Positions 33,333 to 43,430 of a stretch of DNA of 64,000 nucleotides are shown here, in pieces. The position numbers were made by a program, and so were the translations under genes. The notes under the pieces were generated by a model. That model had not been told where the DNA came from. It ran no database searches and was given only the letters and a program-made list of their open reading frames with translations. Positions within the stretch are counted from its first letter, which is position 1. The number at the start of each line of letters is the position of its first letter. This DNA is from JANQPD01 sp963715655 (GTDB lineage Bacteria; Bacteroidota; Bacteroidia; Flavobacteriales; Schleiferiaceae), in contig OY970262.1 in the NCBI GenBank assembly GCA_963715655.1, forward strand, positions 2,976,001-3,040,000, in the 5' to 3' direction.

Positions 33333-35767
33333 ACTACCTGTAGTTTATTTTTTGCAGTATGTTGAAAGTAGTGTGCAATCTTATCCGCAAGTGCTTCTTT
33401 GGCTTTTACGTGTGATATTCCGTTTTCTAGCTTTAGCATTACCTCCATTAAATAGAAATTGCGCAGGCGTGGCGTCATAGGAAATTCCGGACCTAAAATT
33501 CTATCGCCAAATGTTTCGCGCAATATTTTACCTACTTGCGTGGCTTCTTCCAACAATATTTCACGCTTTTTATGTTTAAGGGTAATTTTAATTAAGCGGT
33601 AGTAGGGCGGATATTTATATTGCTTCCGCTCAATTATTTCTTCCTTAAATAAATCTACATACTGGTTGTCCATTACGTGCCTAATGGTGTGGTGATAAGG
33701 TTCGCTGGTTTGTATAAGTACTTTTCCACGGTTGCCCTTTCTACCTGCTCTGCCCGCTACTTGCGCCATCAGCTGAAAAGCGCGTTCATGCGCTCTAAAA
33801 TCAGGGAAGTTTAGCAAAGTATCTGCATTCATAATGCCTACTAAAGCCACGTTTTCAAAGTCTAAGCCTTTGGTTACCATTTGCGTACCAACCAATACAT
33901 CTATTTCACCATCCTCAAAAGCACTAATAATATTTGCGTAAGCGTGCTTTTTACGGGTGGTATCTAAATCCATACGTTTTACTGAAATGTTGGGCAGCAT
34001 TAAACCCAAATCTTCCTCTAGCTTTTCCGTACCAAAACCCAAAGGTTTAAGCTCTATACTACCGCAGGCCACACACTTAGGAGGTAAGTTTCGTGTGTAT
34101 CCACAATAGTGGCATCGCAACATATCAATATGTTTATGGTACGTTAGGCTGATATCGCAGTTTTTACATTGGTTTACATTACCACAATTTTTACATTGGA
34201 TAAGGCTATTAAAGCCGCGTCTGTTTTGAAAAAGAATTACTTGTTTACCGTTTTTCACTACCTGCTCAATGTGCTCAATAAGCGTTTCGCTAAAGTGTCC
34301 GCGCATTTTCTTTTTACGATACGCATCTTTTAAATCTACACATTGAATTTCAGGTAAAGCCATATCTCCAAACCTTTTGGTTAAAGTTATGTATCCGTAT
34401 TTCTGTTGTTTTGCGTTGTAAAAACTTTCAAACGCAGGGGTTGCAGAACCTAATAAAACTTTAGCCCCGTGTAGTTTAGCGAGCACCATAGCAGTGTCTC
34501 TAGCATGATATCTGGGTGCAGGATCGTATTGTTTAAAACTGCTTTCGTGCTCCTCATCAATAATTACCAAACCTAAATCACCAAAGGGTAAAAAAAGACT
34601 GCTTCGTGCGCCTACAATTAAAAATGGTGTATTGCTTTGTTGCCTAAGTCTTAGCCAGGTTTCCACGCGTTCTCTATCGCTAAAGCGTGAATGATAAACC
34701 AAAATAGCATCTCCAAAATAGTGCGACAACCGCGTAATTAACTGGGTGGTTAGCGCTATTTCTGGTACTAAGTAAAGGGCTTGTTTTTGTAGTTTTAGTT
34801 GCTCGGCAATAAGCTTTACATAAATTTCGGTTTTGCCCGATGAGGTAACTCCGTGCAATAAGCTTACATCATGCTTGGTAAAGCTTTCTTCAATTTCTTG
34901 ATAAGCTTTGGTTTGCTCAATACTCAGTTCTTTTAAGCTTTTGATAGCATCTTCACCGGCCTTTAAAATCCCAATTTCTTCATGATAAATAGTAAAAATT
35001 TCTTTATCGGAAAGGCTTTTCAACGCACTTGCCCCGGCATCACTTTGCTTCAATAATCTAGCAGCTAGTATGGGGATATTATGTTGAAGGGTGGCGCCAA
35101 GTTTAAAATAGGTAAGTAATAAGTTTGCTTGTTTAGGCGCGTTTCCTAATTGTGCAAAAATTTCGGTTAAGTCAGTATCTGTAAGCCCGTCCTTTAGTTT
35201 TACAAAGCGCTTTTTTTTAGGTTTATAGCCGGTTTTAAGTTCTTCTTCTAGTAAAATATAATGCTTGCCAAGTAAGTTTTGAATAATTCGTAAAGGTTGT
35301 TTTACATCAGTAATATCCGCAATTTCCTTAATGCTTAATGCTTCGGTGCCTTGCAAAGCTTCCATAATCAGGTATTCGTAATCCGTAAGGTCTTCATCCA
35401 TCAGCTTTTTTAACTGATTACGTATTACACGGGTTTCACTCTCTAACTTTAAGCCGGCTGGTAGGGCAGCGGTCATTACTTCACCGCGCGTACACATATA
35501 ATATTCTGCAATCCACGCCCACAATTTTAGCTGAACCTCATTTACAATAGGCTCGTTGTCTTCTATTTCTAAAATTGGTTTAGTTTGATACCCTTTTGGA
35601 GCTACATTATGCAAACGAGCCACTAGGGCGGTGTACAATTTTCTTTTACCGAACTGCACAATTACGCGCTTACCAACGGCTATCTCCTCCTGTAAATTAA
35701 GAGGTATGCTATAGGTGAAATTTTGAGGAAGTGCTAAAGGAAGAATTACTTCTACGAATTGCGGCAT
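33311..35767 (-). CDS. priA: Primosomal replication-restart helicase PriA
   Basis: 818-residue 3'-5' helicase that restarts stalled replication forks. N-terminal DNA-binding domain (FVEVILPLALPQNFTYSIP), Walker A GVTSSGKTEIY, DEEH box (VIIDEEHESSFKQYD), aromatic-rich loop ARDTAMVLA, and eight cysteines for two zinc sites (CKNCGNVNQCKNCD, CHYCG, CVACGS). Motif V GTQMVTKGLDF and motif VI QVAGRAGRKGNRG follow. Length is somewhat above E. coli PriA (732), common in Bacteroidota. Complete. Confidence 0.97.
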   Translation of the reverse strand: MPQFVEVILPLALPQNFTYSIPLNLQEEIAVGKRVIVQFGKRKLYTALVARLHNVAPKGYQTKPILEIEDNEPIVNEVQLKLWAWIAEYYMCTRGEVMTAALPAGLKLESETRVIRNQLKKLMDEDLTDYEYLIMEALQGTEALSIKEIADITDVKQPLRIIQNLLGKHYILLEEELKTGYKPKKKRFVKLKDGLTDTDLTEIFAQLGNAPKQANLLLTYFKLGATLQHNIPILAARLLKQSDAGASALKSLSDKEIFTIYHEEIGILKAGEDAIKSLKELSIEQTKAYQEIEESFTKHDVSLLHGVTSSGKTEIYVKLIAEQLKLQKQALYLVPEIALTTQLITRLSHYFGDAILVYHSRFSDRERVETWLRLRQQSNTPFLIVGARSSLFLPFGDLGLVIIDEEHESSFKQYDPAPRYHARDTAMVLAKLHGAKVLLGSATPAFESFYNAKQQKYGYITLTKRFGDMALPEIQCVDLKDAYRKKKMRGHFSETLIEHIEQVVKNGKQVILFQNRRGFNSLIQCKNCGNVNQCKNCDISLTYHKHIDMLRCHYCGYTRNLPPKCVACGSIELKPLGFGTEKLEEDLGLMLPNISVKRMDLDTTRKKHAYANIISAFEDGEIDVLVGTQMVTKGLDFENVALVGIMNADTLLNFPDFRAHERAFQLMAQVAGRAGRKGNRGKVLIQTSEPYHHTIRHVMDNQYVDLFKEEIIERKQYKYPPYYRLIKITLKHKKREILLEEATQVGKILRETFGDRILGPEFPMTPRLRNFYLMEVMLKLENGISHVKAKEALADKIAHYFQHTAKNKLQVVYDADPL

Positions 35768-35860
35768 AAGGCAAAGTTAGCGGGATTTGCATTAAGGTTG
35801 ATGCGCATCTACACAAAAGCTGAAATTTTAAAACACCAATACCTTATGGATTAGCTACGT

Positions 35861-36595
35861 TTATAGCATCTGAATATATTTTAGTAACTCAGCTTTGCCA
35901 CCACGGCTTAAGGGTAGTTCTAAGTTTTTTAAGCGGACATGGTCATCACAAATTTCCTCTACCAAATCTAAATTAACCATGTAGCTGCGATGGGTTCTAA
36001 AAAAATTACGCGTGTTTAACCTTTCTGAAATTTTCTTTAGCGTGAGTGGTACCAAAATTTTATCCTTGTCGGTAATGAGGTACGTATAATTATCAAAGGC
36101 TTGTGCGTATTTCACATCGCTTAGTGCAATTTTAATTAAGCTATTTCCTTTTTTTACAAAAAATTGTTTTTCCGTAGTATCCTGTGGTTCAAGCGTGGCT
36201 AAATGTTTACTATTTTTTTTATGACGTGCAATTGCTAAAGCTATGTTGGTAACTAACTCCTGTTCATTAAAAGGCTTTGTGATGTACGAATCAGCACCAA
36301 GTGCGGCAATTTTCTCTAAGGTTTCATTATCTGTATAGCTGGTTAAAAAAATGAAGGGAATTTCATGCGTCTGGGTAATTATAGCGGCCAGTTCAAGGCC
36401 ATTCATAGGGCCATCCAAGTTTATATCTAATAAAGCTAAGCTGGGCGCATGATTATCTAAGATTAGCAAAGCGTCTTTCGCGCTGTGGGCAATACCAGAA
36501 ATACCGTAGCCTGCGTCTTTTAAGGTGTCGCAAATATCTTCCGCAATAAGCGGTTCATCTTCTACCACCAAAATACTATCAAGCAACTCGCTCAT
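35861..36595 (-). CDS. LytTR-family response regulator
   Basis: 244 residues. N-terminal receiver: acidic pocket VVEDEPLIAE, phosphoacceptor in LALLDINLDGPMNG (Asp about 57), FLTSYTD and ITKPF with the conserved lysine. The C-terminal LytTR DNA-binding domain begins near 150 (FFVKKGNSLIKIALSDVKYA) and includes FFRTHRSYMVNLDLVEEI. Its start overlaps the end of the histidine-kinase gene by 17 bases, so this is its cognate regulator. Target genes unknown. Confidence 0.95.
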   Translation of the reverse strand: MSELLDSILVVEDEPLIAEDICDTLKDAGYGISGIAHSAKDALLILDNHAPSLALLDINLDGPMNGLELAAIITQTHEIPFIFLTSYTDNETLEKIAALGADSYITKPFNEQELVTNIALAIARHKKNSKHLATLEPQDTTEKQFFVKKGNSLIKIALSDVKYAQAFDNYTYLITDKDKILVPLTLKKISERLNTRNFFRTHRSYMVNLDLVEEICDDHVRLKNLELPLSRGGKAELLKYIQML

Positions 36596-38336
36596 AAGGC
36601 ATGTTTAATTGTACTACCGCCCCATTGTTATTTTGTGCTTGCAAATTTGCTTTTAGCTTCATTGCCATACTCCGCACAATTTTAAATCCGAGGCTTGTTA
36701 ATTTATCAATCTCAAAGTTTGCAGGTAGGCCTTTTCCATTATCGGCAATGCTCAAATGTAACAATCCTTTTTCCAATTTTACTACAATTTCAACAGTTCC
36801 TTTTTCACCATCGTTAAAAGCATACTTAAGCGTGTTGGTTAATAGTTCATTAACAATTAAGCCTAGTGAAATTGCTTTGTCTGTATCCATGTTAATAGAC
36901 TCAATTTCTGCCATAAACCTAATGTTTTGATTAATGGACATGGAAGCTTTAATGGCGGAAATCAATTGATTTAAAAATTCTTTTAGATTTATTTCATTAA
37001 AATTATCAGTGCCTTGAAGTTTTTGATGGAGCAAAGCAATGGTTTTTATTCTATTAAAAGCTTCTACTAAACTGGCCTTAGCCTCTATAGAATCAACACT
37101 TTTACTTTGCATTTTTAATAGGCTGCTAATTACTTGTAAGTTATTTTTTATGCGGTGATGACTCTCTCGCATTAGGTTCTTTATATCCTTGTGTGCTTGG
37201 GTAATCAATGCATTTTGCTTGCGCAACAACATCCTTTTTTTGCGTGAGTTTATATAAAAATAAATAAGCAAAAGGGTAATAATTACAATCCCAGAAAGAA
37301 AAATTAATAATACTTTTTGTCTAGTATCTGACCGCTGAAGTACCAACGCTTGCTCACTTATTTTCCGCTCTTTATCGGCAGTTTCATATTTCGTTTGCAA
37401 TTCATTTACATTGTTTTGCACTTCAATGCCTTCTAAACTATCCTTTATACTTTGATACTTCTTAATGGCCAATAGCGCGTTGTTGAAATCACCTCTTTTT
37501 TCATAATACTCTGAATAGTATCCATTTAAATACATTTTCAATTCCGCTCCTCCTATTTCATTTACTAGTGTACCGGCCAACTCCAACATTTGGAAGGCTT
37601 GGTCTAAACTATCTACTAGTGTATAATATTTTGATTGATTTAGATGCCAAATCATTTTATTATAATCATCAAAAATCTCAGGATCATCCAACCATTTTTT
37701 AACCTCATCCTGCATTTTTTGGGCTTTGAGAGTGTCTTTATTATCTAAATATAAATTAAACAAGGTGCTGTTTACCGCAATTTTATACATGGGGTTAGTA
37801 CCCGGAGAAAGGGCAGCTCCTTTTTCAAAGGCTAATAAGGCTAATGAATCTTGCTCGAGGTTTTCGTAAAGTGAACCAAGTGTACTGTAATCATAGTACA
37901 ATTCAGGATCTTTTAGTTCGGTGCTAATTTCTATTGCTTTTAATAAAAATTGTAAAGCTTTAGCATGGTTACTAATGTGTTGATACAGATAGGCTAAATA
38001 ACTATAAGCAAGCCCTTCATATTTTCTTAGTCCAGATTTTTGTTTGGCCTTCCGCAGCACTTTATTATAGTACACTAAGGAGCTATCGTACTGGTTTTGG
38101 TGCTCAAAATGTGCTCCTTGTAGTATGTAATACCGCATCAATTGCTTATCACTCTTTAAAGCTGAGGTTACTTTCCTTATCTTTTTAAGGTAAAATTCAG
38201 TAGAATCTGTTTCATCAATAGAAAAAGTTTGCACATGTGCAATTAGGTCGTCCACTTGCTTTTCGCTGGCTTGCGCAGCAACTTTACCGGCAAGCAGTGA
38301 GAGAACTGAAAATATGAAGAAAGAAGTGCGCAACAT
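36579..38336 (-). CDS. TPR sensor histidine kinase (HisKA_2 type)
   Basis: 585 residues from ATG 38336; a TTG at 38354 is possible but the ATG gives a normal signal peptide (MLRTSFFIFSVLSLLAGKVA). A periplasmic region of about 300 residues carries TPR units (YEGLAYSYLAYLYQHISNHA, YSTLGSLYENLEQDSLALLA). Next come a membrane segment (VLLIFLSGIVIITLLLIYFY), a HisKA_2 dimerisation box ESHHRIKNNLQVISSLLKMQ with the phospho-His, and HATPase motifs (NELLTNTLKYAF, DNGKGLP, LGFKIVRSMA). Works with the LytTR regulator downstream. Confidence 0.95.
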   Translation of the reverse strand: MLRTSFFIFSVLSLLAGKVAAQASEKQVDDLIAHVQTFSIDETDSTEFYLKKIRKVTSALKSDKQLMRYYILQGAHFEHQNQYDSSLVYYNKVLRKAKQKSGLRKYEGLAYSYLAYLYQHISNHAKALQFLLKAIEISTELKDPELYYDYSTLGSLYENLEQDSLALLAFEKGAALSPGTNPMYKIAVNSTLFNLYLDNKDTLKAQKMQDEVKKWLDDPEIFDDYNKMIWHLNQSKYYTLVDSLDQAFQMLELAGTLVNEIGGAELKMYLNGYYSEYYEKRGDFNNALLAIKKYQSIKDSLEGIEVQNNVNELQTKYETADKERKISEQALVLQRSDTRQKVLLIFLSGIVIITLLLIYFYINSRKKRMLLRKQNALITQAHKDIKNLMRESHHRIKNNLQVISSLLKMQSKSVDSIEAKASLVEAFNRIKTIALLHQKLQGTDNFNEINLKEFLNQLISAIKASMSINQNIRFMAEIESINMDTDKAISLGLIVNELLTNTLKYAFNDGEKGTVEIVVKLEKGLLHLSIADNGKGLPANFEIDKLTSLGFKIVRSMAMKLKANLQAQNNNGAVVQLNMPYERVA

Positions 38337-38443
38337 GATTTGGTGTGAAAACAATAATTAAAAGTACACCTCATTAGTAAAAGGAGGCTTTCAAAATTTA
38401 GGTATGCTTATATTTATGCCCTAATCAATCAAACAAAAAAAAT

Positions 38444-39079
38444 ATGAGTACTTACAATTTATCTTTTGCTAATGTAGAATTAAATGAAACAGCGGAGCAA
38501 ACTGTTACCGTAGAAATTTCAGGTAGTGCTTTCCCCCAACCAAACAATAACCAATTATCCCTTACCGATGGTGGAACATTAACCGGCAGTTTTGCCGCTG
38601 ATGAAGGTGCACCAACGGTAGATGCGTTTACTTTTGTTTTGCCTGGAGAGCATAGCCTATCTGATATTTCGGAATTACAATTTGAAGGCTATCCAGCAGG
38701 TTATTCAGGTGTGCCTTTAACGGCTACCTTTAGCTTTAATTCACATGAATTTGATTTAGTGGAATTGAGCGCTACCAAAAAAGGAGGTATAAAACATCTG
38801 AGTTCTCAGGTAAGAAAAACCGTAACTGCAATTGCTAAGAAGGGCGAAACAGAAGAAGCGTATTCCATTACTAGTTTTGATTTAGTACCCGGCAGCAATG
38901 GTGAAGAAAATGTAGGTGAAATGTTGCTTGCAGAAAGCGCCACCCCACACCTAAGCGCTACTTTAAATGGAGGAGTAGATTTTAATGCTTTAACAACCCC
39001 ATTTTTAATTGAGTACAAATTAGACAGCGACCCTGGGACGAGTTATAATCTTTGCAGTATGACGTTAAAGGATAATTAA
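38444..39079 (+). CDS. Hypothetical beta-rich protein
   Basis: 211 residues, not recognised. There is no signal peptide. The composition is Ser/Thr/Gly/Leu-rich with alternating strands (AEQTVTVEISG, GVPLTATFSFNSHEFDLVEL, PHLSATLNGG), suggesting a beta-sandwich. The ATG at 38444 follows an A-rich leader. Divergent from the histidine-kinase gene; no operon partner. Low confidence in any function. Confidence 0.65.
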   Translation: MSTYNLSFANVELNETAEQTVTVEISGSAFPQPNNNQLSLTDGGTLTGSFAADEGAPTVDAFTFVLPGEHSLSDISELQFEGYPAGYSGVPLTATFSFNSHEFDLVELSATKKGGIKHLSSQVRKTVTAIAKKGETEEAYSITSFDLVPGSNGEENVGEMLLAESATPHLSATLNGGVDFNALTTPFLIEYKLDSDPGTSYNLCSMTLKDN

Positions 39080-39213
39080 TATCAATTTGATTATTAAAAT
39101 ACGTTTAATGCTTCTAGTTTAAGAGCCCTCAAAGCCTTCCGCTAGAGCAGCATTTAAAACAAAGGGGCTAGTTACCGCCATGTTTAAGAAGTTTAAATGA
39201 AGTGTGTTTGTAG

Positions 39214-39410
39214 TAACCTGAGTTCGATTTTTATACAACTAAAAATGAGCGTCTTAACTTTTTTGAAGCCCCCAAACCCCCGAAGGGGGCTTAACTGGAC
39301 GGTGTAGCTAAGCCCCCTTCGGGGGTTTGGGGGCTAGCTTGCTGCTTTTCAGCTATTAAACCACTAATTATCAGATTAATTTATTTTTAGTGTTAATCGA
39401 ACTCAGGTTA
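39214..39410. mobile_element. MITE-like element with nested palindrome
   Basis: Terminal inverted repeats begin TAACCTGAGTTCGATT at 39214 and are mirrored by AATCGAACTCAGGTTA ending at 39410. A further inner match (CTAAAAAT) extends the arms to nearly 40 bases with mismatches. Direct repeats GTAG flank both ends (39210-39213 and 39411-39414), a target-site duplication. No coding capacity (197 bp). The centre holds the perfect palindrome at 39267-39335. Confidence 0.8.
39267..39335. repeat. Perfect 27-bp-arm palindrome (C/G-run hairpin)
   Basis: Left arm 39267-39293 and right arm 39309-39335 are exact reverse complements, with a 15-base loop; each arm itself contains CCCCCGAAGGGGG. Repeats of this GCCCCC-AAA-CCCCC kind are known from Bacteroidota intergenic DNA. 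It could fold as a very stable hairpin and terminate or stabilise transcripts. 39080-39213 and 39411-39586 show nothing else. Confidence 0.9.
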
Positions 39411-39586
39411 GTAGCTAAAGTCTTTCTTTAGGAAATAGAGGAGGCTTACTAAATAAACTTCCCTTTAACAGTTATTTTGGTATTAGATGGAACATAAATG
39501 ATTCTTAAAATAGTTGTCGAAAATATTTTGAGATTCATTTTTTAATGCGGCACTTTTCACAGCTGTTGGTGAAATTTACTCCAATA

Positions 39587-41950
39587 TTAAATCCCTTCAT
39601 CACCCGCTCCACCTGCACCTTGCGTGCGGTTGGGGCGTTTTTTCTGTTGGTTAATACGGTAGGTAAAGGTTAATAAAAACTGACGCTGGCGCCATTGAAA
39701 ATCTGAAGTGCTTTCAAAATTTTCTCCCGTGGTAATGCTTCGCCTTCTTCTGCTATTAAATAAATCGTTCACAGAAAAAGTAAGCGTAGCTTTTTTATCC
39801 AATAGTTCTTTGCTCCAAGCTAAATCTAGCGTGTAAATACCTTTTTGAGAACCTTGGGCTGTAGTTTCCGGTGCGCGCAAATTAGCATTTGCCTGAAAGC
39901 TACTTTGCCAAAAATCCCAACGGTTACTAACGCGGCCTTGAGCCGAAAAATTAGTGTTGCCATAATCTATCCCCTCAAAGCTACCTACCGTAATGGCTTG
40001 ATATACATTTACATTGGCACTTAAATTCCACCAGTCGCTAAGCTTGTGATTGTAATTAAACTCTAAACCATAAGCATCTTGCACCGAAAGATTTACAGGT
40101 AAAAAGGTGCTTTGTCCAACACTATCAACTAATATAATCCGATCAATTACGCCCGTACGATGGCGGTAGTAAATTCCGGAGTACAACGTTATTTTAGGCC
40201 AATACTTCATAAACCCCATTTCATAAGAATCGGTAAACTCGGGATTCAAATCCGGATTACCTCTATAAATATTTCGATTATCGCTAAAATTTGAAAAGGG
40301 TAGGAGTGATCGAAACCCCGGTCGGCTCAATCTGCGGCTATAGCTAGCTTGTACATCGTTCGTTTTGTTTAGTTTATAGGTAATGGATGCGCTTGGAAAA
40401 AAGTTTAAATATTGCTTATCAACACTTTCCTGCACGTTTATAGAAGCCGTACTGATGTCTGTATATTCAGCTCTTAAACCAGCCTGATACGTTAGTTTGT
40501 TATAACTGTTGTTATATATAAAGTAAGCTGCGGCTATATTCTCTAAATATTCAAAGTTGTTGCTAAATCTGTCAATAGTGCTATCGCCTTGCTGTACTAA
40601 AAAATTATTCAACACGGTGCGAAACGTAGCTCTCGTACCCATTTCTATGCTATGCTTTTCACCAAAGGGTTTTACGTAATCGGCTTGTACTAATATATTT
40701 TGCTCATCCTCTTGATTATTTACAAACTGCAAAAAGTTTTCGTTGGCAGTGGTGCTTGTTTGCACAATGTCCGAAGTCTCACGGTCATCACTATCCTGAA
40801 ATTTAAAGTCTGCGGTAAGTTTGTGTTTGTCATTTTCACCAAATTGATGTTCCACATGTACATCACCTTCCAAAGTTCTTTCTTTTTCAACTTCATCATC
40901 TTGCCTTCGTGTTTGTTTCACCAACACATCATTGTCATCAAAGTCATCGTAGGTTAAAATGGCCACGTTATTGCCTAAAGATGGCCGGTATAAAAAAGAG
41001 GTGGTAATTGAAGTTTTAGGCGTAAAATAATAATCTATACCCAAATTTACGGTTCCGCTAGTACCACCACGCACTTGACTTCTATCACGCAAAAAAGTGT
41101 AATTCGTGTCGCCAAAAAAGCGTTGTTCTGAACTACCACCGCCAGGCGATTTTCGATAATTAACACCAAGATTTCCAAAGAAATTTATTTTGTTCGTACG
41201 GTAATTTAGTCCTGCCGAAGCACCGTAATTATCAGGGTATCCACCACTTAGTTCAAAATTGCCGTTGAATCCTCTTTTTTGTTCTTTTTTGAGAATGATG
41301 TTAATAATCCCCGCTTCACCTTCCGCATCATAACGAGCCGATGGATTGGTAATCACTTCCACGCGTTCTATTTGGCTGCCTTGCAAAAGGCGCAACGCTT
41401 CCGCGGGATTAGTACCTATTAATCCAGAAGGCTTTCCGTTTATTAAAATGCGTACGTTTTGACTACCACGCAAACTTACATTTCCTTCTACATCAGTGGC
41501 TACCGAAGGAATGTTGTTTAAAATATCCGAAGCATTCATACCTAAATTCACCAAATCTGCACCTACGTTATACACACGTTTGTCTTGCTCAAAAGTCATG
41601 GTACTGGCTTCTACTTCCACCGTAGCTTCCTCTAGTTGATTGGTAGCGGGTTGTAATTGTATGGTGCCCATTTGCTGAGTGGTACTACCCATTTCAACCT
41701 GCTTGTTTTTAGCTTGATAGGAAACAAAAGAAAAACGGATTTGATAGTTCCCCGGTGTTAAGGTAAGCGTGAAATTCCCATCAAAATCAGAAACGGTACC
41801 TGCTATTAAGCTGTCGTTTTTATAGGCGGCAGCGGTAGCACCCGGCAAGCCAGCGTTGGTTTCATCTACCAACTTACCCGAAAGGTTTTGTGCAGTAAGA
41901 GTAGCGGAAAAGAGAACGGTAAGAAAAAACAGAAAATTTTTGGTGTGCAA
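39587..41950 (-). CDS. TonB-dependent receptor-like outer membrane protein
   Basis: 787 residues with signal peptide (LFSATLTAQN cleavage region). A CarboxypepD_reg-like N-terminal domain follows (LSGKLVDETNAGLPGATAAA ... GNFTLTLTPGNYQIRFSF), then a plug domain (VRILINGKPSGLIGTNPAEA, IERVEVITNPSARYDAEGEA) and an OMP_b-brl_3 beta-barrel ending in a Phe/Tyr-rich strand (RQFLLTFTYRINQQKK). A GAGGAGDEGI tail follows. No susD partner is present, so a peptide, metal or siderophore substrate is possible; unknown. An IS110 element lies about 120 bases upstream and may affect its promoter. Confidence 0.92.
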   Translation of the reverse strand: MHTKNFLFFLTVLFSATLTAQNLSGKLVDETNAGLPGATAAAYKNDSLIAGTVSDFDGNFTLTLTPGNYQIRFSFVSYQAKNKQVEMGSTTQQMGTIQLQPATNQLEEATVEVEASTMTFEQDKRVYNVGADLVNLGMNASDILNNIPSVATDVEGNVSLRGSQNVRILINGKPSGLIGTNPAEALRLLQGSQIERVEVITNPSARYDAEGEAGIINIILKKEQKRGFNGNFELSGGYPDNYGASAGLNYRTNKINFFGNLGVNYRKSPGGGSSEQRFFGDTNYTFLRDRSQVRGGTSGTVNLGIDYYFTPKTSITTSFLYRPSLGNNVAILTYDDFDDNDVLVKQTRRQDDEVEKERTLEGDVHVEHQFGENDKHKLTADFKFQDSDDRETSDIVQTSTTANENFLQFVNNQEDEQNILVQADYVKPFGEKHSIEMGTRATFRTVLNNFLVQQGDSTIDRFSNNFEYLENIAAAYFIYNNSYNKLTYQAGLRAEYTDISTASINVQESVDKQYLNFFPSASITYKLNKTNDVQASYSRRLSRPGFRSLLPFSNFSDNRNIYRGNPDLNPEFTDSYEMGFMKYWPKITLYSGIYYRHRTGVIDRIILVDSVGQSTFLPVNLSVQDAYGLEFNYNHKLSDWWNLSANVNVYQAITVGSFEGIDYGNTNFSAQGRVSNRWDFWQSSFQANANLRAPETTAQGSQKGIYTLDLAWSKELLDKKATLTFSVNDLFNSRRRRSITTGENFESTSDFQWRQRQFLLTFTYRINQQKKRPNRTQGAGGAGDEGI

Positions 41951-42071
41951 AGCGTGCTTACGTGTTTAATACTAAAAGTGACTTTTTTTAGAAAGTTCTA
42001 AGAATTGAAAGTTAATTCTGACAAAAGTACAGCTTGTAATTCTGACTAACGTAAACATTTGTTTCTGGTAA

Positions 42072-43430
42072 TCAATTAATTGTAATTCCAAGCTCTTCAT
42101 TAGTCAAACCAAATTTATCGATTTGATTTTTTATTCTTTTAACAATTCCGAGCTTTCTTTTCTGATCAAGGAATAAATAGCCGGATGGATTATTATAAGG
42201 CACCCCTTTTGCCACCATATTCCAGATTATAACCGCTAATTTGCGGGCCGTGGCACTTATGGCTGATGTCCTTCCTTTACGGAAGTTGATTCGCATAAAG
42301 AAGTCTCTTAACGGTGTAGATTCTTTGAGATTCCCTATTGCATTGGCTGCTTGCCGTAGAGCAATTTTCAAGCGGTTACTTCCTTTGGGAACTTTACTAG
42401 ATAAGATTTTCCCTCCACTTACTTTATTATTAGGTGCAAGCCTGAGCCAACTTGTAAAATGCTTGGCAGAGGGAAACGACCGTATACCTTTTACACCTAC
42501 TTCGCTGATTAGGGAAAGTACTGTAGCATGGCTCATGCCTTCGATCGCCAACATATCTGTTCCTTCCAGCATCTGATATCCTTTTAAGTTTAGGTCAATA
42601 TTCTTTGGTGTGTTTTTATTGATCCGCTTATGAGGCTTAGGGTCAGTATAGTGTTGTTTTTTATTTTCATCATTTTCGATAATGTTCTCCAGTAATTCAG
42701 CTATTTCCTTATCACATTCCTGTATTTTTAGCTGTAGGTATTGATAGGTTTCCAGTTCCTGCTTTAAGGCAAACAAAAAATCTTTACGGGCATTAGACTG
42801 TAGGGCGCGGGCAATCTCCGCTTCACTTTTACGGCAGTTTCCATGTCTCAGGGCAGCCAGTTTTTGAGGATTGGATTCACCTTCACAAACAGCATGGATA
42901 ATGGCAAGCCCGGTAAGTCCACAAATATCTTTTACCACTACATCCAACCTCAGGTTTAACAAACGCAGGTATTTCTGCATTTTTTTAGAGGTAGATGCAG
43001 CCGAATAAATCAAATTGGCTCGGTGCCTGCAATAAGTCCTCAACTGCTCGGTTTCTTCATCCGGTAAAAAGCTGCTGCTGAGCAGCCCCAGGCTATGCAG
43101 TTTTTGAATCCATTGGCAGTCCTTCACATCGGTCTTTTTACCTTGTATGTTTTTGGTGAACTTGCCATTGCAGAGGATTACTTTAAATCCTTTCGACAAT
43201 AAAACGGCATAAAGATTTTGCCAATAAGTACCTGTACTTTCCATGGCCAGAGTCGTCACTTTTCGCTGTGCCAGCCAATCGGCCATGTCAAAAAGGTCAT
43301 CATTAAAAACTCCGAATTCACGGATATCTTCTTCTTTCTGACCCACAGCTACCCAGTGAGAGCGGCTACCTACATCAATACCTCCTGCATGAGGATTTAC
43401 AATCTCCATGCTAATAGACTGTTGTTCCAT
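42072..43430 (-). CDS. IS110-family transposase (DEDD recombinase)
   Basis: 452 residues from ATG 43430, preceded by an A-rich tract; a longer frame to 43511 lacks homologous sequence. N-terminal RuvC-like DEDD domain: GGIDVGSRSHWVAVG (first Asp), TLAMESTGTYWQNLY (Glu), KTDVKDCQWIQ (Asp pair). C-terminal Tnp_20 domain: MLAIEGMSHATVLSLISEVG, APNNKVSGGK and the catalytic-serine-like region KVPKGSNRLKIALRQAANAI. Catalyses site-specific transposition guided by a bridge/seek RNA from the element's own end. Confidence 0.95.
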   Translation of the reverse strand: MEQQSISMEIVNPHAGGIDVGSRSHWVAVGQKEEDIREFGVFNDDLFDMADWLAQRKVTTLAMESTGTYWQNLYAVLLSKGFKVILCNGKFTKNIQGKKTDVKDCQWIQKLHSLGLLSSSFLPDEETEQLRTYCRHRANLIYSAASTSKKMQKYLRLLNLRLDVVVKDICGLTGLAIIHAVCEGESNPQKLAALRHGNCRKSEAEIARALQSNARKDFLFALKQELETYQYLQLKIQECDKEIAELLENIIENDENKKQHYTDPKPHKRINKNTPKNIDLNLKGYQMLEGTDMLAIEGMSHATVLSLISEVGVKGIRSFPSAKHFTSWLRLAPNNKVSGGKILSSKVPKGSNRLKIALRQAANAIGNLKESTPLRDFFMRINFRKGRTSAISATARKLAVIIWNMVAKGVPYNNPSGYLFLDQKRKLGIVKRIKNQIDKFGLTNEELGITIN

